Below the pieces are notes generated by a model, which made no database searches, was not told the DNA's origin, and saw nothing but the letters and a program-made list of their open reading frames with translations. Source: Juglans regia (taxonomy: Eukaryota; Streptophyta; Magnoliopsida; Fagales; Juglandaceae). Taken from it: a stretch of 64,000 nucleotides of DNA. The stretch spans positions 7,509,485 to 7,573,484 of the forward strand of contig NC_049909.1 of the NCBI RefSeq assembly GCF_001411555.2. Direction: 5' to 3'. A program made the position numbers and the translations under genes. Positions 53,844-64,000 of this stretch are shown one piece after another; position 1 is the stretch's first letter; each line of letters starts with the position of its first letter.

Positions 53844-56779
53844 TAGTTGAAAAAGTATTTCATGACATGTGCATATGTAGCAAGTTTTCATGTGAGAATT
53901 ACATTTATAGATGCAAATTACAAAAATGGTGAAAACTATCACATGTCATGTAGGTATGCACTCAATGTATCATATAACATGACATTTTATGCTCAAAATG
54001 ACAATTATGACATGAATGAAGCATTTATGAATAATCCATAAATAACTTATCAAGGTGTAAGTTGGAGGCCAACTTGTAAACTTCTTGATTAATCGAAAAA
54101 ATGTCGTAGTGGCTGAAATCAAATTCGTACTCTGTTAGGATTAATACTACTATTGATGAGGTTCATAGACCAAGGCTTAAAAAATGGGTATTTACAAATA
54201 TATCCCTAAATGTTCCAAAAGTGTCATTATGGCCCTAAATTTTCACTATTTGCAAACAAACTTCAAATTCAACCAAATTTCATGGATCTCATATTTTTTA
54301 TATTTTAAAATCATCTAAACTCTAAGAATTGAAATATTCAAAGTGGAACTTGCCCAAATACTCCAAACCCATGGCATGCACTCTAATTAATGTCTTCAAG
54401 TGTTTTTAACTATTGATCCCTATAAATGCATGCTTAAACAATTATCTTTAATCAATCACTATAGTCCTTAATGATATGATAAAGGCTAATTCTTGGATAA
54501 TCAAGTTCATCCCAACACTTAATCATGGCTAGGAACCCTAAAGTTTCAATAATCCTCCATTAATCAAGTTTGATATTCTTAGTGCAAATCATCAATGTAT
54601 GCTTTCAAAATTCATCCAAATCATGCAAATTTCTTTCTTATCACAATCAGAAGGTTCCTATACATGCTTTGATGATCAAAACAGGATAGAATTAAAACTT
54701 ATCATGGCATGTTTTAAATCAATAATCAAACCTTCCATAATCATTCTAAGATATTAATAAATCATATCAAAACATAATTAAGACATACCAAAGCCAAATT
54801 CCACTTAAAACATTTTACACACTTAAAACATCCTTAATGAACCCGATTTTGCATTAATCATGGTATCATTTTCTAAACTTAACCAAGATTCACTCCAGAA
54901 CCTTAAAACAAAGCTTGACATGTAAACTAAGATCAAGGGTAGGAAAACAAATAAATTACGTAGCCCACTCAAGCTCCTAGCTCAATAACTCCCAAGAACA
55001 CTCAAACTCACTCACTTTCAGATTCTCTCAAAACTAGGGGGGAAGATTGCTCTCTATGCTCAAGGGGCAGCTGGAAATGAGTTGTGGAGGAAATGACGGG
55101 GTGAAGGGGCCTTTTATAGGCAGCCAATTGGAGGGGACGTTAGCTTTGGTTCATGGTGATTGGTGGAGGTGGGCAATGGTGAAGGGTTGGAATTGTTAGA
55201 CTTGCCTTCATCAGCTTGTGTCACATTGTGCTGGGTCAATAGTAGCTTGAAACCACCATGATTCCTTCCCTACAGTGGCTACATTGCTCTTGTAGTGGGT
55301 GGTCAGGTCATGGGGCAAAGGGAGAGATGTGGAAAACCACTAAAACCACCCAAGGGGGCTGACGGTTTCAAATGGTTTTTCTTTGGCAGATTTTGATCAT
55401 CAGTTTGCTTCTCCTCTTTGACTCTTCTTCAAGGCTGAATTGTGTAGAGGTAAGGTCATTTATTGAATCCTTTTTAGGTGGTAGAAGAGGGATGATTGGA
55501 TTCTAAGTGAATCATGTAGGTGTAGCTCATAAAGGTGATGCAAAGGGAAGTGGTTGTCGAGTGTAGTGGTCTTGGATGCCATTGACTTTGTGTATTCTTT
55601 GAGTGGGAAAACTAAGTCAAATGGTCATGATGATCAAAAGGACTTCTTGGGAATTGGGTGATGCTAGAGGTGGCATGGGATGGTGACTCAACCATGGTAG
55701 GTGGTTGGTTGAAACTCAACCAAACCAGTTCCCACTCAACTAGCCTAATGGTGCAATCGGTTTTGGCTACCTGGTTTGGTTTGTGAAACCAATTTCTTCC
55801 AAGGCTTGTTCTGGGTCAACAGGGGTCTCATGAGGTGTCTAAGGACCATATTATCCTTAATAAAAAGCCACAAAATATTATGTCTAAGGGCAAAACAGTC
55901 CATGTATTCAAAGGGCATACATATGAGCCAATTGATGTAGGTTTGGGGCTTCATATGTCATTTCCCTTAATCAAATGTAGGGTGTTTTATCTAGAGTATT
56001 AGTAAGGTCTAAGAATGATAAAACAAAATAATAAATCAAGAGAATTTCATATAAAAAGGTTAAGGAAAGATTAAAATGAAATTACGTTTCAAAGTATGGC
56101 TTAAAGATCACTAACCCTTTGTATGATGATTAATGGTTTTAGCCAACTTTCAAAACATAATTTGGTCACTTAGGGTATGATATGGGCTTAAGTAAACCCA
56201 TGGTATGCTGTGTTGGGCTTTCAACTTGAATAGTGAAATAAACCCAAACATGGTTTTTGGCCTTGTGGGCTTAAAAGGCCCAAGAGTGTGTGGGTTGATG
56301 GCATCATGGCTTTTGGCCATGAATGAGATGAGGCCTTATTTCCAGATTTTTTAGGGTTAAATAGAGACCTCAAGATCCACTAAGATGCGCTTGAAAGGGC
56401 TTGTCTTGGCCTAATCGGGCCATGGGTCAATTCTACACCAAGTTTGGCCCAAAGGCCTTAACCCTTCCTTACACTTGGGCCAAGGCTAACTTCTAAGTCT
56501 TGATTTCCCTAAGGGCCTGGGTTAAGGCTTGGTCCATGAATGTTCTAAGGTCCTAAAGGCCTTACTAGAATCAATATTGGGCTTGTTTCCCTAACCCTTT
56601 GCTTAATGATACTAAGTGCCAAGGTCTAAACTAATCTCACTATCAACATTGAAGTAGGTAAATAAAATAATCAAACAAAATAATATATATAACATAAAAT
56701 ATATTTAAAGCCCAAAATCCAAGCTTAATCTAGAGCCTTTAAAGTTTAATCCTAATGGTTAATTAGGCGAGGTGTTACA
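53844..56779 (-). repeat. E0 5' LTR, U3-side part
   Basis: On the minus strand this LTR begins TGTAACACCTCGCC at 56779. 56779-56368 matches the truncated 3' LTR at 10654-10244. 53870-54020 holds ATGACATG-like repeats like those in LTRs b and c. There is no gene; short frames are compositional. Confidence 0.72.
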
Positions 56780-59121
56780 AGGGCATTTAGGGGATGGAGG
56801 ATTTCGATTTTGAGAGGGAGGCGCTAGTTGTCCAAAAAGTTCCTTTGTGTTCCCAACACAATCAAATAATGGGAAAGGGGCAGAGGCTCAAGGGTGATGC
56901 GCCACTTGGCATCCATGCAATGAAGTTTAGCTTGTTCAAGAAGCCTCTTATGTCTACAAAAGGGAGAGGAGCCGAAAACCCTTAAATTTGTAGTCACTTG
57001 TTGAATCTCTCTTGAAGCTTTTGGCCACAACATTCTCTCTACTTTCAATGACTTTCTCTCCATCCAAAACACCATCCACACTACACTCACTTCTTTCAAA
57101 ATACCATTTTATGAACAAGCAAAGCTAGAGGATACTTTCTAAGAAGGGAGTCACACAAGGTAAGAAGCAAGAACACTCTTTTCCTTACAATACACAAACG
57201 GCCAAAGGAAGCAAGTTTCGGACTTGACAAAGTTCACCATGAATACATGCTCAAACACACACGACCAAGAAGAATATAGTTTTGGTTCTTGTGAAGTTTC
57301 TCACATGAGCACACCCATACACACACTCGGCTAGATTAGGGTTTTAGACTTAACTTCATTTGCTTTAAGCTTGTAAGCATGATGTTTTGAGGAATGAAGG
57401 CAACAACTTTAATGTTTTATGGACTAGGGTTTCGTTTTATGCAAGATTCAAACTTGAGGAAGGGAGATCCGAACATTGGGAGACTATTTCTTGGAAATAT
57501 GTCTAGAGCACAACACTCACACATGGATTAGGGTTTTGGATAACCGATCCTAATGATTGTTATATATATTTTTTCAACTTGCTCACTTATCGATTGTGGA
57601 TTGTTGTAAATAAATTTCTAACTTGTACTTGGGTATTTTATGTATATGTCATGTGAACTCGTTTGTTTTTTGGTTGCCTATTGGTGCCTGTATTGATGAT
57701 ATTCTTTTATGTGATATAATCAATTCCTTGTATGATTGTTCAATATATGGTTGAAATGGTTTATTGTTATTAGTTCATATTATGAAAATGGAATGAGAGG
57801 CCACGTTTAGGGTTTTGATTGCATGATTCTTAACATGTTCATGGATATTTGTTATATGACAACATCTTTTATAGGACTAAACCCATGAAAAGTTGCCTTC
57901 TGTAAGTATCTTCACCAGTATGCTTTGGCTACACAAGCATGTTCACTGATAAAGTTTTTTTAAACGCATTAGAAGATTCTAAGTTCAAGAAAAGTTGGTG
58001 TAATGTATATTCAAGATTGTTAGGTCTCAGCCATGACCCCTGGGTCGACGAAGTATAGTCAGCGGACCTCGAATGGTTCCTAAAAGAAACGGATACCGGA
58101 GTAGGGTTGCACCTAAAGCTAGTGGGTGCCCTATAGTTAAGGCGAAAAGTGAACTGCCATAATATGAATGATTAAAAGTAAGACGTAGTCATCTTGGTCA
58201 AGTGGCCAATGGTTGATATGGTAACTAGCGGGGAACACACGGTGCATAAGGGAGCCATGATGTATCCATTTATAAGTTAAAAGTCAAAGAAAGACCTTGA
58301 GCTCAAAGTTATGATATGATATATGAACAAGAACCCAAGCTCCCAAATATGTTAAATGAACAAGTATGAAATAATGAAAAGATGTTTTATGAAAGAAAAG
58401 GGTTATGAAAGTTATGATGTACACGGTATTTTTTGAAAAAAATCAAATGCGTAAGTAAAGTTTCATGTCCATGCATTCATTTCAAGTTTGCTTACATATG
58501 CATATGATATCTGTTACATTTTATTTGTTGACTTTCTAAGATTTTTCGAAATCTCACTATTGTAAATTCCACTACCAGTCCACTAATCGGAATGGTAGAA
58601 GTTTTGATAGGAACCCAAGAAGATAGTAATGGGAAAACGCAAGAGACTAGCTCCCCAAATGCCTAAGAAGTCTCCGGAGAGATGCGGGGTCTCTCAGGAG
58701 TCATCGCTTTTGGAAAGGTTGGAACTTGTTGAGCAACTGAGGAGGATTCTGAATCAGGACAAGGCCAAGTAGGATCGGCCTCATTAAAAGACTTATGTTA
58801 TAGGACCTCTTTTGAGGAATGACTTATTTTGTTGACACTTAATGTAATGGTCCCACGTTTTGGGAGTCTCTTTTGGAACAATTAAGTCTTTTGATGACTC
58901 TTAACAAATTTCTATTTTGGGATATATGTGCTTCGATTCCATGATACCTATCTTATTTATTTGACATAAGTAGACTTTTCGCTGCGATATACTGCACACT
59001 GCTAGTTATCACTAGGTGCATTGAATCTTAACCATCATGTACAAGGGGTATGTAGCCTTGTGTTACATGTGTCAATGCTTCAGTCTCCATTCAATCCCAA
59101 GTAGGGGTTGGGGGCGTCACA
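56780..59121 (+). repeat. LTR f, right-hand part
   Basis: It ends GTTGGGGGCGTCACA at 59121 and contains late blocks of the 4.3-kb LTR family: a GACGAAGTATAGTCAGC remnant near 58050, an AGATTT-TTCG-AAATCT hairpin at 58539-58554, an acidic mini-frame (58532-58666) and TTCGCTGCG at 58978-58986. A donor-like AAG|GTAAGA is at 57160. It lacks a TG start because E0 lies immediately to the left, so E0 probably inserted in this LTR. LTR f in turn interrupts the E1 integrase. Confidence 0.65.
58532..58666 (+). CDS. Acidic mini-frame in LTR f (hypothetical)
   Basis: An open stretch after a TGA, ending TAA 455 bp before the LTR end. Landmarks PLIGMVEVLIGTQED match PLGMVEVVSGIEED of the E0 LTR. No ATG precedes the conserved part except the one in GMVEV. 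Confidence 0.22.
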   Translation, partial: LSKIFRNLTIVNSTTSPLIGMVEVLIGTQEDSNGKTQETSSPNA

Positions 59122-59700
59122 AAGGCCATCTTAATAGTTGCCTGATAACTATTATTGTATGCAAACTCAATATGGGGAACGTGTCGCTCCCAGGTTCCCA
59201 TGAAATCCAATATATAGGCTTTTAGCATGTCCTCCAAAGTTTGGCTGGTTCTTTCCTACTGTCCATCCTTTTGCAGGTGATAGACACTGCTGAACTTCAG
59301 TTTCATTCCCATTGCCTTTTGTAAGCTTCTCCAAAAATGAGACGTAAACCTAGGGTCTCGATCCCATACGATGGTCTTAGGGACTCCATGTAATCTCACT
59401 ACTTATATTATGTATAGTTGGCTGAGCTTGTTTATCATATCCTTAATAGTGAGCACACTTGGTTAACCAATTGATCACTAACCATATTGCATCCTTACCC
59501 GTGGGAGTACGGGATAATCCTACCTCAAAATCAACGTCAATATCTTCCAATTTCCATTCGGGAATGGGTATAGGTTGCAGGTTCCCTGTTGGTCGCAGGT
59601 GCACTGCCTTTACCCTTCTACACGTATCACATCTCTTGATAAACTGAGCAATGTCCTTCTTCATTCCTTCCCACTATTATATTTTCTTGAGATCTCAGTA
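59122..59700 (-). pseudogene. pol: E1 integrase fragment
   Basis: Minus strand: KKDIAQFIKRCDTCRRVK (zinc finger end), EWKLEDIDVDFEVGL (first Asp), then in other frames [19 protein letters not shown] (Ser before the second Asp changed to Trp) and DGQ stop ERT around the Glu, then IEFAYNNSYQ. The fragment ends at 59122 where LTR f was inserted. The rest of integrase is not in the window. Confidence 0.8.
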
Positions 59701-60051
59701 TATCTTCGTTCCACTTGGATGCATGGCATGAGGTGTCGAATGGCCCTGTGCGAAAATCCCTCATATGACGTCCCGGTTGTTTGGGAATGCATTACTTATT
59801 TCGAACAACAAGATCCCATCTTCATTTTAACTAAATTGGGTGAGTCCTTCACCTCTACTAGTCTTTCATCAGATCTCCAATAACTTTTGATCCTTCTCTT
59901 GTTACTCTCACAATTCTTCGAACCCGTTTATTCCCCACTACTGTAGAGTACCTAGAACCTCCTCTGATTTGTCCTTTACCAATAAAAACCTCATGTCTTC
60001 CAACAATGAGTCCACCTCTGAAGTCTCTAGCTTGCCCTTGATTTTTGACTT

Positions 60052-60309
60052 TCAACTCAGGGCATCAATTCCTGAGTTAGCCTTACTCGTGTGGTACTTA
60101 ATCTCGCACTGGTAATTGTTGCTAGTCTCCAACCATCTCCACTTCCTCATGTTGATATTTTTTTGGGTAAACAAATGCTTCAAGCTCTTTTGATCGGCGT
60201 ATACTTCATACTCTTCCTCACATAGGTAGTGTTGCCATATCTTCAAGGCAAACACCATTGCTGCTAATTCCACGTCATGGGTGGGGTAATTCCTTTCATG
60301 GCCATTCAA
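60052..60309 (-). pseudogene. pol: E1 RNase H
   Basis: HERNYPTHDVELAAMVFALKIWQHYL, VYADQKSLKHLF and [15 protein letters not shown], then GIDALS. These are standard Tekay RNase H blocks. The connection upstream (60310-60560) is frameshifted. The stretch 59700-60051 is degenerate integrase N-terminus and spacer. Confidence 0.8.
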
Positions 60310-60559
60310 TTTTCAAGATGCATCCGCGATCACCTTACATTCCTACATCAAAATGCATCATGAACCATACTTTTACGCATCACTAAATACTACAAATGAC
60401 TTATTCGTTTCAGGTAGTGCTAAAACAAGGGTTGTGGTTAATAGCCTTTTTAGTTCCTCGAAGCTTCACTCACACCGATCACTCCAAATGAACTTAACTT
60501 CCTTCCTAATCAACGCCATGAAAGGGCTTGATAACTTAGAAACTCCCTTCATGAGTTTA

Positions 60560-61150
60560 GAATAATAACCAGCTAACCCTAAGAAACTCCTAATCTCCTG
60601 TTTGGTTATAGGTCATTTCTAGTCCATTATTGCCTCAACCCTGCTAGGGTCCACCATAATAACCTTCCCCATTCGCCACATGACCTAAAAATCTTACTTC
60701 TTATAACCAAAAATCACACTTACTAAGCTTGGCATATAGTAAATAATCCTAAAGGGTCCTCAGCGTTTCAGGAGTATATCACGATGTCATCTATGAACAC
60801 TACCATAAATAGATCCAAGAATGGTCGAAACAATCTATTCACATAAACTTTTTCGGGGTGTTTGCCAATCCAAAAAGGCATTATAGTGAGCACGTAGTGA
60901 CCGTACCGAGTCCAAAAGACTGTTTTAGACACGATGTCTTCCTTAGTTCTCAATTGATGATAGCCCAACCTGAGATCGACCTTGGAAAACACTATTGCTC
61001 GAGTACCTATTCTTAATGGTCACCTTATTCAAATCTCGATAATCAATATACATCCTAAGGATTCCATCTTTCTTCTATACAAACAATATTGGCACTCCCA
61101 AGGCGAGGTACTAAGTCTAATAAATCCCTCTACCTTCAACTTTTTTGGGC
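60560..61150 (-). pseudogene. pol: E1 reverse transcriptase
   Basis: Best preserved at 60992-60768: FSKVDLRLGYHQLR, FWTRYGHYVLTIMPF, then VVFIDDIVIYS with catalytic FIDD intact. The usual GLTNAPA block is altered to WIGKHPE. Both sides are frameshifted. Confidence 0.8.
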
Positions 61151-61700
61151 CCATCCTATAGGGTGCCTTATGAACTAGATAATTCCTAGTTTCAAATCAA
61201 TTGCAAACTCTATTTTCCTAGCAGAGGCATTCTTGAAAATTCCTCGAATACTCTAGGAAATTCTCTTACTATTGGTATGTCCTCCACTTCCTTATGCACT
61301 CACATTCTCAAGGTCAGGTGCACTATATAAGCCTTAGCTCCTTTCACCAATTCCTTCTTAGCCTGCATTGAGGTTATAACTTCGGGCAGGGCGCATAGTT
61401 TACTTCCCTTAAAAACCGTAGTTTCCATTCCCGGCATTTGAAAGGTTATATTCCTCGAATGAAAATCTATACTTACAAAGTGCCTAAATAACCAGTTCAT
61501 TCCCAAAATAACGTTAAAACCTAGTGTACCAAACACAATTAGATAGGCCTATACAATTACACCCTCTACTTCCAATGGACATCCCCACGCTACCTTAGTA
61601 CATAGTACTATTTCCTCATTGGCTACAGATGAAGGCTAGGTAGTTTAACCAATGTCGACAATACAAATGACAAGGAAGCTCTCAATTCAAACAAAGCGCT
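61151..61700 (-). pseudogene. pol: E1 protease region
   Basis: LGFNVILGMNWLFRHF and IDFHSRNITFQMPG are the C-terminal retropepsin blocks of Tekay elements, followed by the linker (MQAKKELVKGAKAYI). The active-site motif is not readable, though degraded sequence to about 61700 is in the right place. Confidence 0.72.
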
Positions 61701-61829
61701 AGGATAGACATATGACAACCTAACCCTTCTTGTGATGATCGCCACTACTTACCATACGCAAAAGATTCCAACAAAGGAAATTAACTACGGCAAGTAATCA
61801 CCTCGTACTTGTGATGACACAAGCTTCTT

Positions 61830-62050
61830 GTGCTTCCACGACTTCTTCGTCAACTTCTCCTAGGGTAAGTGCATACACCTTGACTTGCACAAGCTACCTT
61901 CGACCTCCACGTCCTCCTCCTGGCATCGTTCATTGCACCAAGGGTGTATGGGAAAACCTTGAGTGAAATGTCCCATTTGACCACATCTATATCACACGTT
62001 TTGAGCCTAACAACAATCTCCTTCATGAGCTATATGAAAAATGTTACATA
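61830..62050 (-). pseudogene. gag: E1 gag zinc-knuckle remnant
   Basis: Minus strand: a decayed CX2C-type pair (VCNIFHIAHEGDCC) and YRCGQMGHFTQGF, the remnant of CxxCGQxGHxxxxC. The primer-like site follows directly, so almost all of gag between primer site and zinc knuckle has been deleted. Confidence 0.6.
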
Positions 62051-62058
62051 CTGGCATG

Positions 62059-62070
62059 GCTTTGATACCA
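62059..62070 (-). promoter_or_regulatory. E1 primer-binding site
   Basis: Minus-strand TGGTATCAAAGC, identical to the E0 primer site, next to an LTR-like end. Its position right beside gag zinc-knuckle sequence shows an internal deletion. Confidence 0.6.
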
Positions 62071-62075
62071 AGCTA

Positions 62076-64000
62076 TGGTGCTTCGTCCCTCATGAAAGAC
62101 TAAGTGAGGTTCCATGGTGCCAAGAATGCTGGTAGATTGGTCAACACCTAGAGGATTAGTTAGGTGTGTAGTAATCATGAGGGAAGTACACGTGTATGAA
62201 ACTCGTTTTAAGACAATGCAATAGAAATATATATGGAACATATTGTTGTAACAACGTAAGCATGTATGTACAAAAACTAAACTTCATATAAATACCGGCT
62301 TCTCATCCTTCATAACCTCAAAACATTACATCATTCAGGATACATGGAGCTAATCACCTTAGGCGGCAAACTAAGTTACAAATGAACACTTAGCTCGGTT
62401 ATGAATATCACACGAAAGGCATATGATAACTAAGGTGAACACTAGTCCTAAAACTAAAACGGGTCCTAGCCTGCTTACTTAGGACTTAGGGGGGATTGAC
62501 TCCTCTTCCTTAGGTGTCATGCCAAGGTCTGAACCTGCATCAAAGTCTATGGTTCCAAGAGCGAAACCATAGATAGGTTAGAAAGTTATAACAAGGCTGT
62601 TAATTAAAAATAATGCTATCGGAGATGCAATCAACATATTTCATGTAAATACTGGAAGAATACACAGGTGCATAGGAGAAATCAACCTCTCTCCTTACAG
62701 GCATGTACATTCTCCAAAACCTGCTGAGGAATCACCCACTCGAGACATAGCCCTCTCTTTATGCAAAATAGATAAAACTCAATAGTACTATCATGGCGAG
62801 GAGTTACCCATCTCCATATAATAGAGAATCTGTAAAAACCAGTATTGGGTCAAGTATCATTCTTTGCTCATAGGCATTCATTCCTTCAATTGCTCATAGG
62901 AACGCACTTGCTCAAAGGCATGCACTAAAACTTGTTTCCCCGTGGATACTACTCTACTCTACCACAACCAACTCAAATACACAAGTACATGATACACCAA
63001 GGGATCCTACATCCCAACTATCAAGAGGCCAAATACAACTTCATTACACCCCACTCCCCACGAGGCATTCTCCTTCTCGTGTGATGTACATGGTAACACT
63101 CCGTATTCACAGGGAATTGTTTGTCTCGTACCATGGTTATAGACTCTCGCTAACTCCACAAACACTTACACACACACACACTGGCATCCATGGTTCCTAT
63201 TCAAGATATCGCATCATAAGCAAAAAATTGTTAAAGCATAAAAAATCACCAAGTAAATATAGTTAGAAACATAGTGATGCAAATATTCATTTATGCTTGT
63301 AGAAAAGGGGGAGAAGATTACATAAGCGATGCAATGTCTCTCACACACAACATTCACCCCACATTTCCCAGTACTATCATAGAAGCTAACCTACCTTCCT
63401 TTATTGGAAGTCCTATCATTGATTTCCCGCTCCTTGCTTTCTGCATCAATTAGTGAATAGGGTCTCGAAAGTGAGATATTATTCCATGTCTAGGTCTTTT
63501 AAACAGAGTTGGGATATCACTGACTCCAGATATGCTTGGATAGGAGTTTTTCATCCTACTCCTATGATACAGTAGGATGATAGAGGTAGGTGACCAAGGC
63601 ATCGCCGCACACCCTACCGTCTACCAACTCCTCAATTCTCTTTTGAATGAGGATCCTCCACGTGGCGTCGGGCAATACTTCTGGGTATTGACAACAAGAC
63701 TTGTTGAGCCTTCACCTGTAATTGTAGAGCCAATCCGGAGGTGACCTCTTAGATGGAGTGTGGACTTATGTGCCTACCGTTGACACTTTTTTGAACTCTT
63801 CGTGTTATTCCATAAAGTTCCCATGACTGGTTGTGTCAGTTGTTGTACGTTTTCTTTCTTCGGCAAGTGATCCTTTCTCACCTTAGGTAGGTAGCTTGTA
63901 ACTCGCTCGAGCTTGTCATTCCCTTCCGCTCCTCATTCTCGTCCTCACAGGAGGTGACTTTTCTAGCTTGTATGTCAGGGCCGAGTTCCTCATCTCTTTC
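62076..64000 (-). repeat. Probable E1 5' LTR (incomplete, runs off window)
   Basis: Located where the LTR should be, beyond the primer site. A 9-bp dyad TCTATGGTT/AACCATAGA (62546-62573) with GACTTTGATGCAG beside it corresponds to the last hairpin and ATTTTGATGCAG of the T1 LTR at a similar distance from the LTR end. It contains a short CA repeat near 63166-63180. No gene is seen. The family differs from the other LTRs here and the left end is outside the window. Confidence 0.5.
62479..62577 (-). CDS. Acidic mini-frame in the E1 LTR (hypothetical)
   Basis: Open stretch of 32 codons after a TAA, ending about 403 bp before the LTR end. Landmarks LGTIDFDAGSD and KEEES compare with CGNADFDAVEEEE of T1. 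No ATG at the front; a splice-joined or purely ancestral relationship is possible. Confidence 0.2.
   Translation of the reverse strand, partial: PIYGFALGTIDFDAGSDLGMTPKEEESIPPKS

Larger units (their letters stand above)
10244..56779 (-). mobile_element. Tekay-type Ty3/Gypsy chromovirus E0, minus strand, carrying most other elements
   Basis: Read on the minus strand the order is: 5' LTR (56779 to 25481, split by a LINE), a TGGTATC-type primer site (25477-25466), gag (split by solo LTR d), a partial protease, RT, RNase H, integrase with chromodomain, an extra degenerate frame, a polypurine tract and the start of the 3' LTR (10654 to 10244). The two LTR starts (56779-56368 and 10654-10244) match over about 410 bp with visible substitutions. 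Without inserts the 5' LTR would be about 4.0 kb, like solo LTRs b and c. E0 is decayed: many stops, and catalytic Asp replaced by Asn in RT and integrase. Confidence 0.8.

Overview
This is plant nuclear DNA, most likely eudicot and pericentromeric or heterochromatic. It is built almost entirely from transposable elements inserted inside one another. I found no host protein-coding gene, tRNA, rRNA or CRISPR array. The evidence is Ty3/Gypsy chromoviruses of the Tekay (Del) type with initiator-Met-tRNA primer sites and chromodomains, Athila-type Gypsy elements with a TGGCGCC primer site, a plant L1-type LINE with a DUF4283 ORF1 and a C-terminal RNase H, and a decayed Ptta/En/Spm-type transposase.

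Layout. 1-7172: Athila element A1, cut by the window start, sitting in an LTR whose last 509 bp follow (7173-7681). 7682-10243: decayed Ptta/En/Spm (CACTA-like) transposase on the minus strand. 10244-56779: a large minus-strand Tekay element, E0, stretched by later insertions. Its pol (11.4-14.7 kb) and gag (17.5-25.4 kb) are split by a partial Tekay element, T2 (14659-17395), and by a solo LTR d (18143-24921) that itself contains a 4.5-kb solo LTR c (18233-22704). The 5' LTR of E0 (25481-56779) is split by a full-length minus-strand LINE (26528 to about 53843). The LINE is split in turn by Tekay element T1 (29450-38269), solo LTR b (38918-43245), Athila derivative A2 (43708-49826, itself carrying a MITE) and solo LTR S3 (51225-53438). 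56780-59121 is the end of another LTR, f, which lies in the pol of a minus-strand Tekay element, E1 (59122-62070), whose LTR runs off the window.

Inferred order from oldest to youngest: E1, f, E0, LINE, then A2/b/S3/T1, with the MITE inside A2. Target-site duplications support T1 (ACGGC), S3 (ATGTA), c (TTCAC) and b (ATGAA). Removing the inserts rejoins the interrupted LINE and gag reading frames. T1 is the youngest: its two 2.2-kb LTRs are nearly identical.

The most unusual signals are these. (1) A conserved cassette of small hairpins in the Tekay LTRs shows compensatory base changes between families. (2) A short acidic reading frame overlaps the last hairpin, ends at a similar place in at least seven LTRs, and is followed by an invariant CGCTGCG-type motif 124-135 bp from the LTR end. 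(3) T1 is young but keeps only an integrase reading frame. (4) A2 is a pol-deleted Athila whose right LTR stops at the target site. (5) Solo LTR b retains two bases next to its end that look like an unprocessed cDNA end.
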